Both the position numbers and the translations under genes were made by a program. From assembly GCA_030849945.1 (NCBI GenBank), contig JAVDKK010000006.1:124001-188000 (forward strand): a DNA stretch of 64,000 bases. Direction: 5' to 3'. The notes beneath the pieces are model-generated. The model worked only from the letters and a program-made list of their open reading frames with translations, searched no databases and was not told where the DNA came from. Positions 17,634 to 25,733 of this stretch are shown one piece after another (position 1 is the first letter of the stretch; the number at the start of each line of letters is the position of its first letter). This stretch comes from Schauerella fraxinea. Lineage in GTDB: Bacteria; Pseudomonadota; Gammaproteobacteria; Burkholderiales; Burkholderiaceae_B.

Positions 17634-18107
17634 GATTGCTGTCCCTGGGTGATAGACGGCTTCGATGTGTCGCCGTCTGGATCGAGAATGAACGCCGCAT
17701 AGTACCTGGGCGCGATCGATCATGACGCGTATCTGTTGCCATCGATGATGACGTCGCTGATGACGTCAATACGTCGCTTGAAGCGCGACGAAGATCATTA
17801 TCGGAGCGTTGATGAGCGGCGAGAAGCGCTCGTTTGCCTTAGTGGTATTCCCTAGGGGGATGACTCGCGAGCTCGTTTCATCGCGGAAGGAATCGCGTCT
17901 TCGGGCCTGCGACGATGTTGTCTAACAACGCTGATAAAGGCGTTTAGAGTCAATGGCTTATAAGCATATGCTCCGCCGAAAAATGATGGTTCTCGCGGCG
18001 CGTCATTCCTTAAGGGAATTGCCCGCTCAGAAATTTAATCCCTTTTTGATGCGCCATTTTGCTCGCAGTATTCCGGCTGTCGTTTCCTTTTTCGCTCCTG
18101 GAGTCCC
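17634..18107. other. 474-bp gene-free region upstream of the RraA/ABC operon
   Basis: No supported gene. It contains an inverted repeat GTTGT-CTA-ACAAC at 17917-17929, a candidate operator for the rightward operon that starts at 18108. The short open frame at 17953-18207 overlaps the RraA gene out of frame and is rejected. No terminator-like hairpin with a T run was seen. Confidence 0.6.
17917..17929. promoter_or_regulatory. Inverted repeat GTTGT-N3-ACAAC, candidate operator
   Basis: Perfect five-base arms lie about 180 bp before the RraA-like start, in the only sizeable gap ahead of the amino-acid operon. The LysR regulator encoded at 23197 is a possible ligand. Inference from symmetry only. 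Confidence 0.35.
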
Positions 18108-18782
18108 ATGTCAGCCGTCTTGTCCGGGTCGCGCATGTTGCCGACCGCACCTGTTGCCGATGCATCCATTCTCGATGCGCTGCGCACGATCGTCACCCCT
18201 CATTTGAGCGACAACCTCGCGCGCCGTGAAGGCATCGCGGGTCTGGCACGCTACAACCGCCGCGGCAAACTTGTCGGTACCGCCGTCACCGTTAAAACGC
18301 GTCCGGGCGACAACCTGATGATCTACAAAGCCATGCTCGAGATTCAACCGGGTCATGTGCTGGTGGTGGACGCCGGCGGCGACCTGAGCAATGCCGTTAT
18401 GGGCGAGATCATGAAGCGCTACCTGCAAATGCATGGCTGCGCAGGCGTGGTGATCGATGGTGCGATCCGCGATGTGGTGGCGTTCGAAGAGGACGATTTC
18501 CCGTGCTATGCCCGGGGCCATATTCACCGCGGCCCGTACAAGGATGGCCCGGGCGAAGTGAATGTGCCGGTGTCGATCGGCGGCCAGGTCATTCAGCCGG
18601 GCGACCTGATCGTGGGCGATGAAGATGGCGTGGTGAGTTTTCCGCTGGCCGATGCCGAAGCGCTGATCGAGCGTGCGCGTGCGCATGCCGACAAAGAAGC
18701 CCGCATCATGGCCGAAATTGCGACCGGCGCGCGTGAGCAAAGCTGGATGCAGGCCGCATTTGCCGCACGGGGCATCGCATGA
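18108..18782 (+). CDS. RraA-like aldolase family protein
   Basis: A 224-residue protein of the RraA/HMG-CHA aldolase superfamily. It has the motifs that bind the metal and pyruvyl group: GGDLSNAVMGEIM (about 86-98), VVIDGAIRD (Arg-Asp near 122-123), and GDLIVGDEDGVV near 166-177. True RraA (RNase E inhibitor) proteins are shorter, about 160 residues. This length and the C-terminal helical extension fit the aldolase branch, which splits 4-hydroxy-2-oxo acids into pyruvate plus another oxo acid. It overlaps the aminotransferase by ATGA and heads an operon with an amino-acid importer, so it likely cleaves the keto acid made by that aminotransferase. The exact substrate is inferred only. Confidence 0.85.
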   Translation: MSAVLSGSRMLPTAPVADASILDALRTIVTPHLSDNLARREGIAGLARYNRRGKLVGTAVTVKTRPGDNLMIYKAMLEIQPGHVLVVDAGGDLSNAVMGEIMKRYLQMHGCAGVVIDGAIRDVVAFEEDDFPCYARGHIHRGPYKDGPGEVNVPVSIGGQVIQPGDLIVGDEDGVVSFPLADAEALIERARAHADKEARIMAEIATGAREQSWMQAAFAARGIA

Positions 18783-20008
18783 GCGCGCACGATACGCAGG
18801 ATTTTTTGGCCGCACGGGCCAAGGTGATCAAGCCATCGCCCAGCATGGCCGCGAAGATGCGCGTCGACCGGCTGCGTGCCGAAGGCCGCGACATCGTCGA
18901 TTTCACGGTGGGCGAACCGGACATGGATACCCCGGCGCATATCGTCGAGGCGGGTATCGAGGCGATGCGCACGGGCAAGACGCGCTACACGGGCGCCGCC
19001 GGCACCCCTGCGCTGTTGAAGGCCGTGCAGACCAAGTTCCGCCGCGAAAATGCGTTGGATTACGGGCTGGATCAGATCGTGGCAGGCTCGGGCGCCAAGC
19101 AATTGATCTTCACGGCGTTTGCGGTGTCGGTCGAGCAGGGCGATGAGGTGATCATTCCAGCACCGTACTGGGTGTCGTATCCCGATATGGTGTTGGTCAA
19201 CGACGGCAAGCCGGTGATCGTGCCGTGCGGTGAAGATGTCGATTTCAAGCTGACGCCCGAGGCGCTCGAAAGTGCGATCACGCCGCGTACCAAGTGGGTG
19301 ATCCTGAATACGCCGAGCAATCCTACCGGAGCGATTTATTCGGAAGCCGAGCTGCAGGGGTTGGGCGCCGTGCTCGCGCGTCACCCGCATGTGTGGGTGT
19401 TGACCGACGAGATCTATGAGCATCTCTCGTACGGGGATGCCGCGCCCGTGTCGATCGCAACCTTGAGCGACGATTTGTACGCGCGGACGCTGACGGTGAA
19501 TGGTGTGTCCAAGGCCTACGCGATGACGGGCTGGCGCCTTGGTTATGCCGGCGGCCCGAAGACGTTGATCCGCGCCATGGTGACGATGATTTCGCAAAGC
19601 ACCAGTTGCGTGAGCGCCATCAGCCAGGCGGCCGCGGTGGTCGCGTTGACGTCGGATCAAGCGTGCGTGGGTCAAGCGGCCGCGATTTTCAAACAACGTC
19701 GTGATCGCATCGTGCAACTGTTGAACGACGTGCCCGGTATCCGTTGCGCGCAGCCCGATGGCGCGTTTTACGTTTATCCGAGCGTGGCCGGACTGCTGGG
19801 CCGTCGCACGCCCGCCGGCACCGTGTTGAACACCGATCTCGACGTGGTGATGTATTTGCTGGAAGAGGCCGGCGTGGCCTTGCTCGACGGCGCGGCCTAC
19901 GGGGTGTCGCCTTATCTTCGCCTGAGTTTCGCAACCTCGATGGAACAGATCGAGGAAGGGTGTGCGCGGATTGCGCGTGCCTGCGCCACATTGACTGCTG
20001 CAGCTTAA
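18779..20008 (+). CDS. PLP-dependent aminotransferase, class I/II (aspartate aminotransferase-like)
   Basis: A 409-residue fold-type I aminotransferase of the AspAT I-gamma group. It has ITPRTKWVILNTPSNPTGAIY (the NTPSNPTG loop), VLTDEIYEHLSYGD (the Asp that pairs with the PLP pyridine nitrogen), and VSKAYAMTGWRLGY with the Schiff-base Lys. C-terminal Arg in YLRLSFATS should bind the substrate carboxylate. It is cytoplasmic. It sits between an RraA-like aldolase and an amino-acid ABC importer, so it probably converts the imported amino acid to its 2-oxo acid. General AspAT activity cannot be excluded. Confidence 0.92.
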   Translation: MSAHDTQDFLAARAKVIKPSPSMAAKMRVDRLRAEGRDIVDFTVGEPDMDTPAHIVEAGIEAMRTGKTRYTGAAGTPALLKAVQTKFRRENALDYGLDQIVAGSGAKQLIFTAFAVSVEQGDEVIIPAPYWVSYPDMVLVNDGKPVIVPCGEDVDFKLTPEALESAITPRTKWVILNTPSNPTGAIYSEAELQGLGAVLARHPHVWVLTDEIYEHLSYGDAAPVSIATLSDDLYARTLTVNGVSKAYAMTGWRLGYAGGPKTLIRAMVTMISQSTSCVSAISQAAAVVALTSDQACVGQAAAIFKQRRDRIVQLLNDVPGIRCAQPDGAFYVYPSVAGLLGRRTPAGTVLNTDLDVVMYLLEEAGVALLDGAAYGVSPYLRLSFATSMEQIEEGCARIARACATLTAAA

Positions 20009-20030
20009 TTAATCCAAGGGGAATAACACC

Positions 20031-20858
20031 ATGAAGAACTCGATCAAAGCGTTGGCGGCCGGTATCGGCCTGACGGCGGTGCTGGCCACGACGGCGCAAG
20101 CCGGCACGCTGGAAGATATCAAAGCGCGCGGCAAATTCATTTGCGGCACGTTGGGCACGGCCGAGCCGTTCAGCTTTCAGGATCCCAAAACCCGCGCCGT
20201 GGTGGGCTTTGAAGTGGACATGTGCCAGAAGATCGCCGACAGCCTGAAGGTGCCCATGGAGCTCAAGCTGATCGCCGTCGAAGCGCGTATCCCTGAGCTG
20301 ATCGCCGGCCGCGTCGATCTGGTGGCGGCCAATCTGGGCTGGAGCCCGGAGCGCGCGCAGCAGATCGATTACTCGTTCCAGCATTTCGTCAGCCCGCAAA
20401 AGGTGTTGGCGCGGCAAGCGGATGCCGATCTGAAATCGCCCGCCGACCTCGCCGGTCAACGCGTGAGCGCCGTGCGCGGTTCGTCGTCCGAGCAGGGCGC
20501 GCGCAAAAACATTCCTAACGTGGACCCGCTGACGTTCAAGGATCCGAGCGGTGCGTTCCTGGCGCTGCAACAACGCAAGGTGCAAGGCTTCGTGGCGTCC
20601 GAGTTGATGCTGGTCAAGCTGCAGCAGCAAGCGTCCGACAGCAATGTGCCGGTGAAGATTCTCGAGCCGGCGTTGTTCGTCGAACCCTGGGGCCTGGGCG
20701 TGCGCCGTGGCGACACCGCGTTTCTCAATCACGTGAACCAGGTGTTGGGCCAGATGGAAACGTCGGGCGACGCGCAGAAGCTGTTCGACAAATGGCTGGG
20801 TCAGGACACCGCCTACAAGCTCAAGCGCGACTATAAATTCGAAGCGATCAAAGGCTAA
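20031..20858 (+). CDS. Amino-acid ABC transporter substrate-binding protein
   Basis: A 275-residue periplasmic binding protein of family 3 (polar amino acids). Signal peptide: MKNSIKALAAGIGLTAVLATTAQA. The mature protein has GKFICGTLGTAEPFSFQD, VGFEVDMCQKIADSL and the RVSAVRGSSSEQGARK ligand-loop region. The conserved IPELIAGRVDLVAANLGWSPERA replaces the usual T-x-T/S pattern. It begins 22 bp after the aminotransferase, with an AAGGGG ribosome site. Together with the two permeases and ATPase downstream it forms a complete importer. Confidence 0.94.
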   Translation: MKNSIKALAAGIGLTAVLATTAQAGTLEDIKARGKFICGTLGTAEPFSFQDPKTRAVVGFEVDMCQKIADSLKVPMELKLIAVEARIPELIAGRVDLVAANLGWSPERAQQIDYSFQHFVSPQKVLARQADADLKSPADLAGQRVSAVRGSSSEQGARKNIPNVDPLTFKDPSGAFLALQQRKVQGFVASELMLVKLQQQASDSNVPVKILEPALFVEPWGLGVRRGDTAFLNHVNQVLGQMETSGDAQKLFDKWLGQDTAYKLKRDYKFEAIKG

Positions 20859-20882
20859 GGCGCGCGCGCCGTCGTTACGCAC

Positions 20883-21584
20883 ATGAACTACGTTTTTGAC
20901 TTCGGCGCCATTTTCCAGGGCGAGTATCCGGCACTGCTGCTGCGGGGGTTGTTGACCACGCTGGCATTGACCGGATGCGCCTGGTTGATGGCCATGGGCA
21001 TCGGCAGCTTGTTTGCCGTGCTCCGGCTGACCGGCTCGCGCATCGCCAATGCGTTGATCTGGTTATTCGTGGCCTTTCATCGCAACGTGCCGATGCTGGT
21101 GCACATCATGGTCTGGTATTTCGGCGTGCCGGCAATTCTGCCGGATGCCGCGACCGACTGGCTCAATCGCAATGGGGCGGAGTTTCTGCTCTCGATGATT
21201 GCGATCGGGCTGGTGATGTCGGCCTATGTGACCGAAGATTTGCGTAGTGCTGTGCGGGCGATTCCGCCCGGTCAGATGGAAGCCTCGCGCGCATTGGGCT
21301 TGAGTTATCTCAAGACCATGCGCTGCGTGATTTTGCCGCAGGCGTTTCGGATTGCGATTCCGCCGCTCCTCAATCAAACCTTGCTGCTCTTCAAAAACAC
21401 CAGTCTGGCGATGGCGGTCGGCGTGGTCGAGCTGACGGCCGCCGGCCGCGAAATCGAAAACTACACCTTTCGTACGTTTGAAGCGTTCGCGGTCGTGACG
21501 GCGCTGTATCTGGCGATCTCGTTCGTGATCATGTGGGGCGGTGCGCACCTGTCCAAGCGCTACGCGCCGCTGGGGAGCCGCTGA
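20883..21584 (+). CDS. Amino-acid ABC transporter permease (first)
   Basis: A 233-residue inner-membrane permease of the HisMQ/GlnP type, with five hydrophobic segments. The EAA loop reads MEASRALGLSYLKTMRCVILPQAF, the contact for the ATPase. It starts 24 bp after the binding-protein gene. It pairs with the permease at 21587 to form the heterodimeric channel. Confidence 0.94.
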   Translation: MNYVFDFGAIFQGEYPALLLRGLLTTLALTGCAWLMAMGIGSLFAVLRLTGSRIANALIWLFVAFHRNVPMLVHIMVWYFGVPAILPDAATDWLNRNGAEFLLSMIAIGLVMSAYVTEDLRSAVRAIPPGQMEASRALGLSYLKTMRCVILPQAFRIAIPPLLNQTLLLFKNTSLAMAVGVVELTAAGREIENYTFRTFEAFAVVTALYLAISFVIMWGGAHLSKRYAPLGSR

Positions 21585-21586
21585 TC

Positions 21587-22297
21587 ATGTGGGAGATCGT
21601 TCAAAACAACTGGGAACTGCTGCTGATCGGGCAGTACCCGAACGGCCCGATCGGCGGCCTGGTCGCTACGTTGGGGTTGGCTGCGGTGAGCCTGCTGCTG
21701 GCATTGCCGTTCAGTGTGCTGCTGGCGCTGGGCCGCATCAGCCGCTTCAAGATATTCTTCTTGCCGGCCTCGGCACTGGTTTATCTGGTGCGCGGGCTGC
21801 CGCTGTTGATGTTCATCTTCTGGGCCTACTTTTTCGTGCCGCTCATCATCGGGCGGCCGGTGGCGGGCGCGACCACGATGATCGTGGCGCTCGTGTGCTA
21901 CGAAAGTGCTTATCTGGCCGAGATCATCCGGGCGGGCATTCAATCGCTGCCCTCCGGGCAGATGGAAGCCGGTCGCGCCTTGGGGTTGTCGTACTGGCAG
22001 ACGATGCGGCGCATCATCCTGCCGCAAGCGATGTTCAATATGCTGCCCAGCATGTTGAGCCAATTCATCTCAACGGTGAAGGAAACGTCGCTCGCCTACG
22101 TGATCAGCGTGCAGGAACTCACCTATGCGGCCAATCAGATCAATAGTGTGTTGCTGACCAAGCCGTTCGAAGTCTTTGCGCTTTTGGCATTGACCTATTT
22201 CATCCTCAATTTCTTCCTGAGCGTGTTGGTACGTCAGGTGGAAGTTCGTATCGAACGGCGCCGCCTGGGCCGCGCCGTGACCGTGGTGACTGCATGA
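21587..22297 (+). CDS. Amino-acid ABC transporter permease (second)
   Basis: A 236-residue HisMQ-type permease with EAA loop MEAGRALGLSYWQTMRRIILPQAM. I place the start at ATG 21587, two bases after the stop of the first permease; the frame runs on upstream to 21533, but that part shadows the previous gene. Its end overlaps the ATPase gene by ATGA. Helix pattern and the VQELTYAANQINS segment fit the family. Confidence 0.94.
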   Translation: MWEIVQNNWELLLIGQYPNGPIGGLVATLGLAAVSLLLALPFSVLLALGRISRFKIFFLPASALVYLVRGLPLLMFIFWAYFFVPLIIGRPVAGATTMIVALVCYESAYLAEIIRAGIQSLPSGQMEAGRALGLSYWQTMRRIILPQAMFNMLPSMLSQFISTVKETSLAYVISVQELTYAANQINSVLLTKPFEVFALLALTYFILNFFLSVLVRQVEVRIERRRLGRAVTVVTA

Positions 22298-23019
22298 TTC
22301 GATTCTCGAAAGTAAACAAATGGTATGGCGACTATCAGGCGCTCGCCGACGTGGATGCCCACGTGACGGCAGGGCAAGTGGTGGTGGTGTGTGGGCCGTC
22401 GGGTTCCGGCAAGTCCACCCTGATCCGCACGATCAACCGCCTGGAGCCGATCCAGGGCGGCACGATCGAGGTGGATGGCCGCGACATCTATGCCAAGGAG
22501 ATGAAGGTCGATGCGCTGCGCAGCCACATCGGATTCGTCTTTCAACAGTTCAACCTCTTTCCGCATTTGAGCGTGATTGAAAATCTGGTGCTGGCGCCGA
22601 TGCAGCTCAAGCGGGCCAACAAAGCCCAGGCGCATGAGCGCGCGCGTCAGTTGCTCGATCGTGTGGGCTTGGCAAACAAAGCGGAGGCTTATCCAGCGCA
22701 GTTGTCCGGCGGGCAGCAACAGCGCGTGGCGATCGCGCGCGCCTTGGCGATGGACCCGCCCGTGATGCTGTTCGACGAGCCTACCAGCGCGCTCGACCCC
22801 GAGATGGTGGGCGAGGTGCTGCAGGTCATGAAAGCGTTGGCGAAAGACGGCATGACGATGGTGTGCGTGACGCACGAGATGGGTTTTGCGCGCGAAGTGG
22901 CCGACGAAGTGTGGTTCATGGACGCCGGGAGGATTGTGGAAACCGGGACGCCCGAAGCGTTCTTTACCCAGGCGCAAACGCCGCGGGCGCAGAAGTTTCT
23001 GGCCGATATCCGGCATTGA
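22294..23019 (+). CDS. Amino-acid ABC transporter ATP-binding protein (GlnQ-like)
   Basis: A 241-residue cytoplasmic ATPase with Walker A GPSGSGKST, Q-loop VFQQFNLFPHLSV, signature LSGGQQQRVAIARAL, Walker B VMLFDEPTSALDPE and switch His in VTHEMGFAREV. All catalytic motifs are intact. It is the last gene of the importer operon that starts with the RraA-like aldolase at 18108. Confidence 0.96.
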   Translation: MIRFSKVNKWYGDYQALADVDAHVTAGQVVVVCGPSGSGKSTLIRTINRLEPIQGGTIEVDGRDIYAKEMKVDALRSHIGFVFQQFNLFPHLSVIENLVLAPMQLKRANKAQAHERARQLLDRVGLANKAEAYPAQLSGGQQQRVAIARALAMDPPVMLFDEPTSALDPEMVGEVLQVMKALAKDGMTMVCVTHEMGFAREVADEVWFMDAGRIVETGTPEAFFTQAQTPRAQKFLADIRH

Positions 23020-23196
23020 TGTTGCTTCGCGTCGCCGCGATACGATTCGCGTGGTAGGCGCATTGATGCGAAGGGCTCACTCGCGGCAAGCGCGTTCATC
23101 GGGGCCGTCGCCGCTGGCGCGTTAGTGGGGAAGGTACCCGTCGCAGTCGCGTTAAAGTGCGGGTGTTTTCCAAGACCAACTTCTTGCCGGCGCATC

Positions 23197-24096
23197 ATGC
23201 TTACCTTCAAACAAATCGAAGCGCTTTACTGGACGGTACGGCTGGGAACGTTTTCGGCTGCGGCCGAGCGCCTGCATACGGGGCAGTCGGCCATTACCAA
23301 GCGGATCCAGGAACTCGAATCCGATTTCAATATCCAGCTGTTCGATCGCAGCGGCCCGCGCGCCACGCTGACCGCGCGCGGCCACGATATCTTCGCGATG
23401 GCCGAAGAGATGCTGGCGCATCGCGATCAACTGCTCGTGCGCCTCGAAGGCCAGCATACGCTCACCGGCACGCTGCGTTTCGGCATGACCGAAATCATGG
23501 CGATGACGTGGTTGCCCGCGTTTATCCAGGCCATGCGCACGCATTATCCGGGCGTGACCTTGGAGCCGACGATCGACATGGGCGGCGATCTGCATCGCCA
23601 CCTGGTGGCGGGTCACATCGACATGGCGTTCTTGAACAGCAAGTTTGCCGATCCAATGCTCGAATCGGTCGCGTTGCAGGTCCTGGAGTTTGCCTGGATG
23701 GCGGCGCCCGGCCAGACCGATCCCGGCAAAGTCTATACGCCGAAGGAAATCGCGGCGATGCCGATGCTGCGGCAAAGCCGCGAATCGGGCTTGAACATCG
23801 TCTATGACGAATGGCTGCATCCGCATGTGCCTGAGAAGAACCTGTTCACGATCAATAGCCTGATCGCGATGGCCGGGCTCACCGCCGCCGGGTTCGGCGT
23901 GAGTTGTTTTCCCCGCGAGTACTTTGCCGACATGGTGCGCAGCCGCCAGTTGGAGATCGTGCGCACGAGTATCGTGCCGCCGCAGTCGATGTACTGCGCG
24001 ATGTTTCGCCGCGAAGCGAGTTCGGCGTTTTATGAGAATGTGGCCAAGCTCGCACACGAATGCTGCGACTTTTCGAACGCCGTACGTGGCGGCTAG
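23197..24096 (+). CDS. LysR-family regulator of the amino-acid operon
   Basis: A 299-residue regulator from ATG 23197 (MLTFKQIEALYWTVRLGTFS). The helix-turn-helix is AAERLHTGQSAITKRIQELE. The effector domain begins near 90 (LTGTLRFGMTEIMAMTWLPAF). It lies 177 bp after the ATPase, in the same direction, and probably regulates the operon through the palindrome near 17917 or an unseen site. A reading from 23125 would add 24 residues with no ribosome site. Confidence 0.92.
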   Translation: MLTFKQIEALYWTVRLGTFSAAAERLHTGQSAITKRIQELESDFNIQLFDRSGPRATLTARGHDIFAMAEEMLAHRDQLLVRLEGQHTLTGTLRFGMTEIMAMTWLPAFIQAMRTHYPGVTLEPTIDMGGDLHRHLVAGHIDMAFLNSKFADPMLESVALQVLEFAWMAAPGQTDPGKVYTPKEIAAMPMLRQSRESGLNIVYDEWLHPHVPEKNLFTINSLIAMAGLTAAGFGVSCFPREYFADMVRSRQLEIVRTSIVPPQSMYCAMFRREASSAFYENVAKLAHECCDFSNAVRGG

Positions 24097-24468
24097 CGCG
24101 TCGCCGGGCACATTGAGGCGGCTACCCAATTGAAGGAATGGCCAATTAGCCGATTAGCTAAATAGCTAAATGGCTGAACCGCCGAGTAGCTGGATAGCTG
24201 AGCCGCTGAATAGCTGGCTACTGCGGTAGCCGAGTTGTCGAGTTGTCGAGTACCCCGGCTCCGTTCAGCGCTTGCTCAGCAATGTAAGCAAGCCTGCCTG
24301 CCGCCTGCAATTGTGAGGGCGTGCGTGCCATAACCGTTCACAATCGCCAATCCTCGCGCATCGAGGTTGCACAATGTCTCAGCCGGGGCAGTCTGCCCGT
24401 CGGTAAATTATCTATTGCTGCCGAACTGCCGTTCGGCGGATCCCCAAAACGATAACGAGAGGTTGGCT
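24097..24468. other. 372-bp gene-free region with AT-richer repeats
   Basis: No gene supported. The left part (about 24140-24255) is a degenerate tandem array of TAGCTGAA/TAGCTAAA-like units. The right part, 24256-24460, has no recognisable element apart from a good GAGAGG ribosome site for the next gene. Confidence 0.6.
24140..24255. repeat. Degenerate tandem repeat of (A/T)AGCTG(A/G)-type octamers
   Basis: About a dozen imperfect units built round TAGCT and GCTGAA/GCCGAG occur in a row, ending with two copies of GAGTTGTC. The stretch is more A+T-rich than the flanks. It is too irregular for CRISPR (no constant repeat or unique spacers). Confidence 0.75.
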
Positions 24469-25053
24469 ATGCACTGGATCGATCCCGTCTGTTTACCCGT
24501 AACGCGTGGCGCCATCAGCGCCTGGCTGATCAATCCCAAAGGCGATCTGGACGGCGTGGTGCTGGATGACCAGACGCAGGTCCATTTTCCACCTCACCTG
24601 GGCGATGCGGTCGCCAAGCGCTTCAAGGTGGGCGATGTCGTTCATGTGCGCGGCGTGAAACCGCGCGGCGTGGAGATGGTCGCGGCGGTGTCGCTGACCT
24701 CGGCCGATGGCTATACGGTCGATGATCTGGGTCCTGGCTCAAAAGACGGCGGAAAAGACGGCGGAAAAGCGAAAGCCGGCAAGGCATTGAAAGACAAGGC
24801 CGGTAAAGACAAGAAGGATGGCAAGCCGGCATTCGGCGAGACCGAAGGCAATGTCGTGATGTCGCTATATGGTCCGAAGGGCGAACTTCGCGGGGCGTTG
24901 CTGGATAACGGCGTGTCGCTACGGGTGCCGCCCCATGCGGCGCAAGAACTGGTGGCATACCTGACCCCAGGTGCGAAGGTGCATGCCTGGGGGCACGGCG
25001 TGAAAAGCCGCTTCGGTCGAACGCTGGACGTGAGCGACTTCGAAGCGCACTGA
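24469..25053 (+). CDS. Two-domain duplicated small-beta protein with Lys-rich linker
   Basis: A 194-residue soluble protein, started at ATG 24469 after GAGAGG. It contains two copies of a beta-rich unit. Copy one (about 17-70) has GAISAWLINPKGDLDGVVLDD, HFPPH and KVGDVVHVRGVK. Copy two (about 125-190) has GNVVMSLYGPKGELRGALLDN, RVPPH and TPGAKVHAWGHGVKSRFGR. They are joined by a highly basic Lys/Gly/Asp linker at about 85-120. The units look like OB folds (the HVRG and WGHG strands), but no family name is certain. The basic linker suggests nucleic-acid or acidic-polymer binding. It is convergent with the secreted protein at 25173. Confidence 0.78.
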   Translation: MHWIDPVCLPVTRGAISAWLINPKGDLDGVVLDDQTQVHFPPHLGDAVAKRFKVGDVVHVRGVKPRGVEMVAAVSLTSADGYTVDDLGPGSKDGGKDGGKAKAGKALKDKAGKDKKDGKPAFGETEGNVVMSLYGPKGELRGALLDNGVSLRVPPHAAQELVAYLTPGAKVHAWGHGVKSRFGRTLDVSDFEAH

Positions 25054-25082
25054 GCTGGCTTACGATATCAGCGGATGTGCTT

Positions 25083-25122
25083 GGCACCGCATCGTTGCAA
25101 ACGATGGCGATCGCGCGGTGCC
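25083..25122. terminator. Long hairpin between convergent genes
   Basis: The outer arms GGCACCGC (25083-25090) and GCGGTGCC (25115-25122) enclose a perfect inner hairpin ATCGTT-GCA-AACGAT. It lies 30 bp after one gene and 50 bp before the end of the opposing gene. There is no T run, so it may be a bidirectional Rho-assisted barrier or simply an mRNA 3-prime stabiliser. Confidence 0.45.
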
Positions 25123-25172
25123 ATGCATCGCGCGTGCTGAATGCGCAACGGCAGTCAGCACGTGCTTAGTGA

Positions 25173-25733
25173 TTACTTGCGCAGAATATTGTTTACTGCG
25201 GCAAGGTGGCCCGCCTTGTCGCGCGAGCCCGAAATGACCTGGATCACCACGATCTTGTTGTTGGCCGTGGCCAGCAACGTGGCTTGTTGAACGTCATTGC
25301 CGTCCATGTTGTCGGTCGCTTCAATGTGATGGACCTTCAAGCCATTGACGTTTTCAGTTTTCTCACTGATCACCTGATAGTCCGGCGACGCTTTCTTCTG
25401 CTGATCCTTGATGCCTTTCAGGCCGTCAAGAACGTCGTCGTCCGTGCCGCCGCGCCCGATGAGCGGAATATCTTCTTCGCCCACAATCATCACGCGCTTC
25501 TCGGCCTTGCTGTAGTACATCGTGCCCGGTGCGCCGCCCGGGACCGCGCTTGCGACGTAGCCATCCAACGTGAACGTCAGCGGCCCGCCCAGCAGCGTGA
25601 GAGTTTGCTTGGCTGCCGGGGCCGTAGCGGCAGCATCATTCGTGGTCGCGGCCACAGCCACACCGGCAGTACCGCATAGGGCGGTCGCCAAACACAACGC
25701 ACGTACGAGACTCAACGGCTTCTTCAACTTCAT
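25173..25733 (-). CDS. Secreted hypothetical protein, paralogue of 17001-17633
   Basis: A 186-residue exported protein with a signal peptide (MKLKKPLSLVRALCLATALCGTAGVAVAA). The mature domain is about 140 residues and shares the YQV-SEKT, ATD--DG and QVISG--D--GH blocks with the paralogue eight kilobases away. Only the N-terminal spacer differs. No active-site pattern is visible. Both copies are leftward single genes, so they are probably independent transcription units with related envelope roles. The ATG at 25733 was chosen because the longer frame has no signal. Confidence 0.82.
   Translation of the reverse strand: MKLKKPLSLVRALCLATALCGTAGVAVAATTNDAAATAPAAKQTLTLLGGPLTFTLDGYVASAVPGGAPGTMYYSKAEKRVMIVGEEDIPLIGRGGTDDDVLDGLKGIKDQQKKASPDYQVISEKTENVNGLKVHHIEATDNMDGNDVQQATLLATANNKIVVIQVISGSRDKAGHLAAVNNILRK

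Noticed and set aside
17953..18207. 84-codon frame upstream of the RraA-like gene
   Set aside because: It overlaps that gene out of frame, and its C-terminal part mirrors the start of the real gene.
24140..24255. CRISPR-like array
   Set aside because: Units are short and variable, with no constant repeat or unique spacers, and no cas genes are near.
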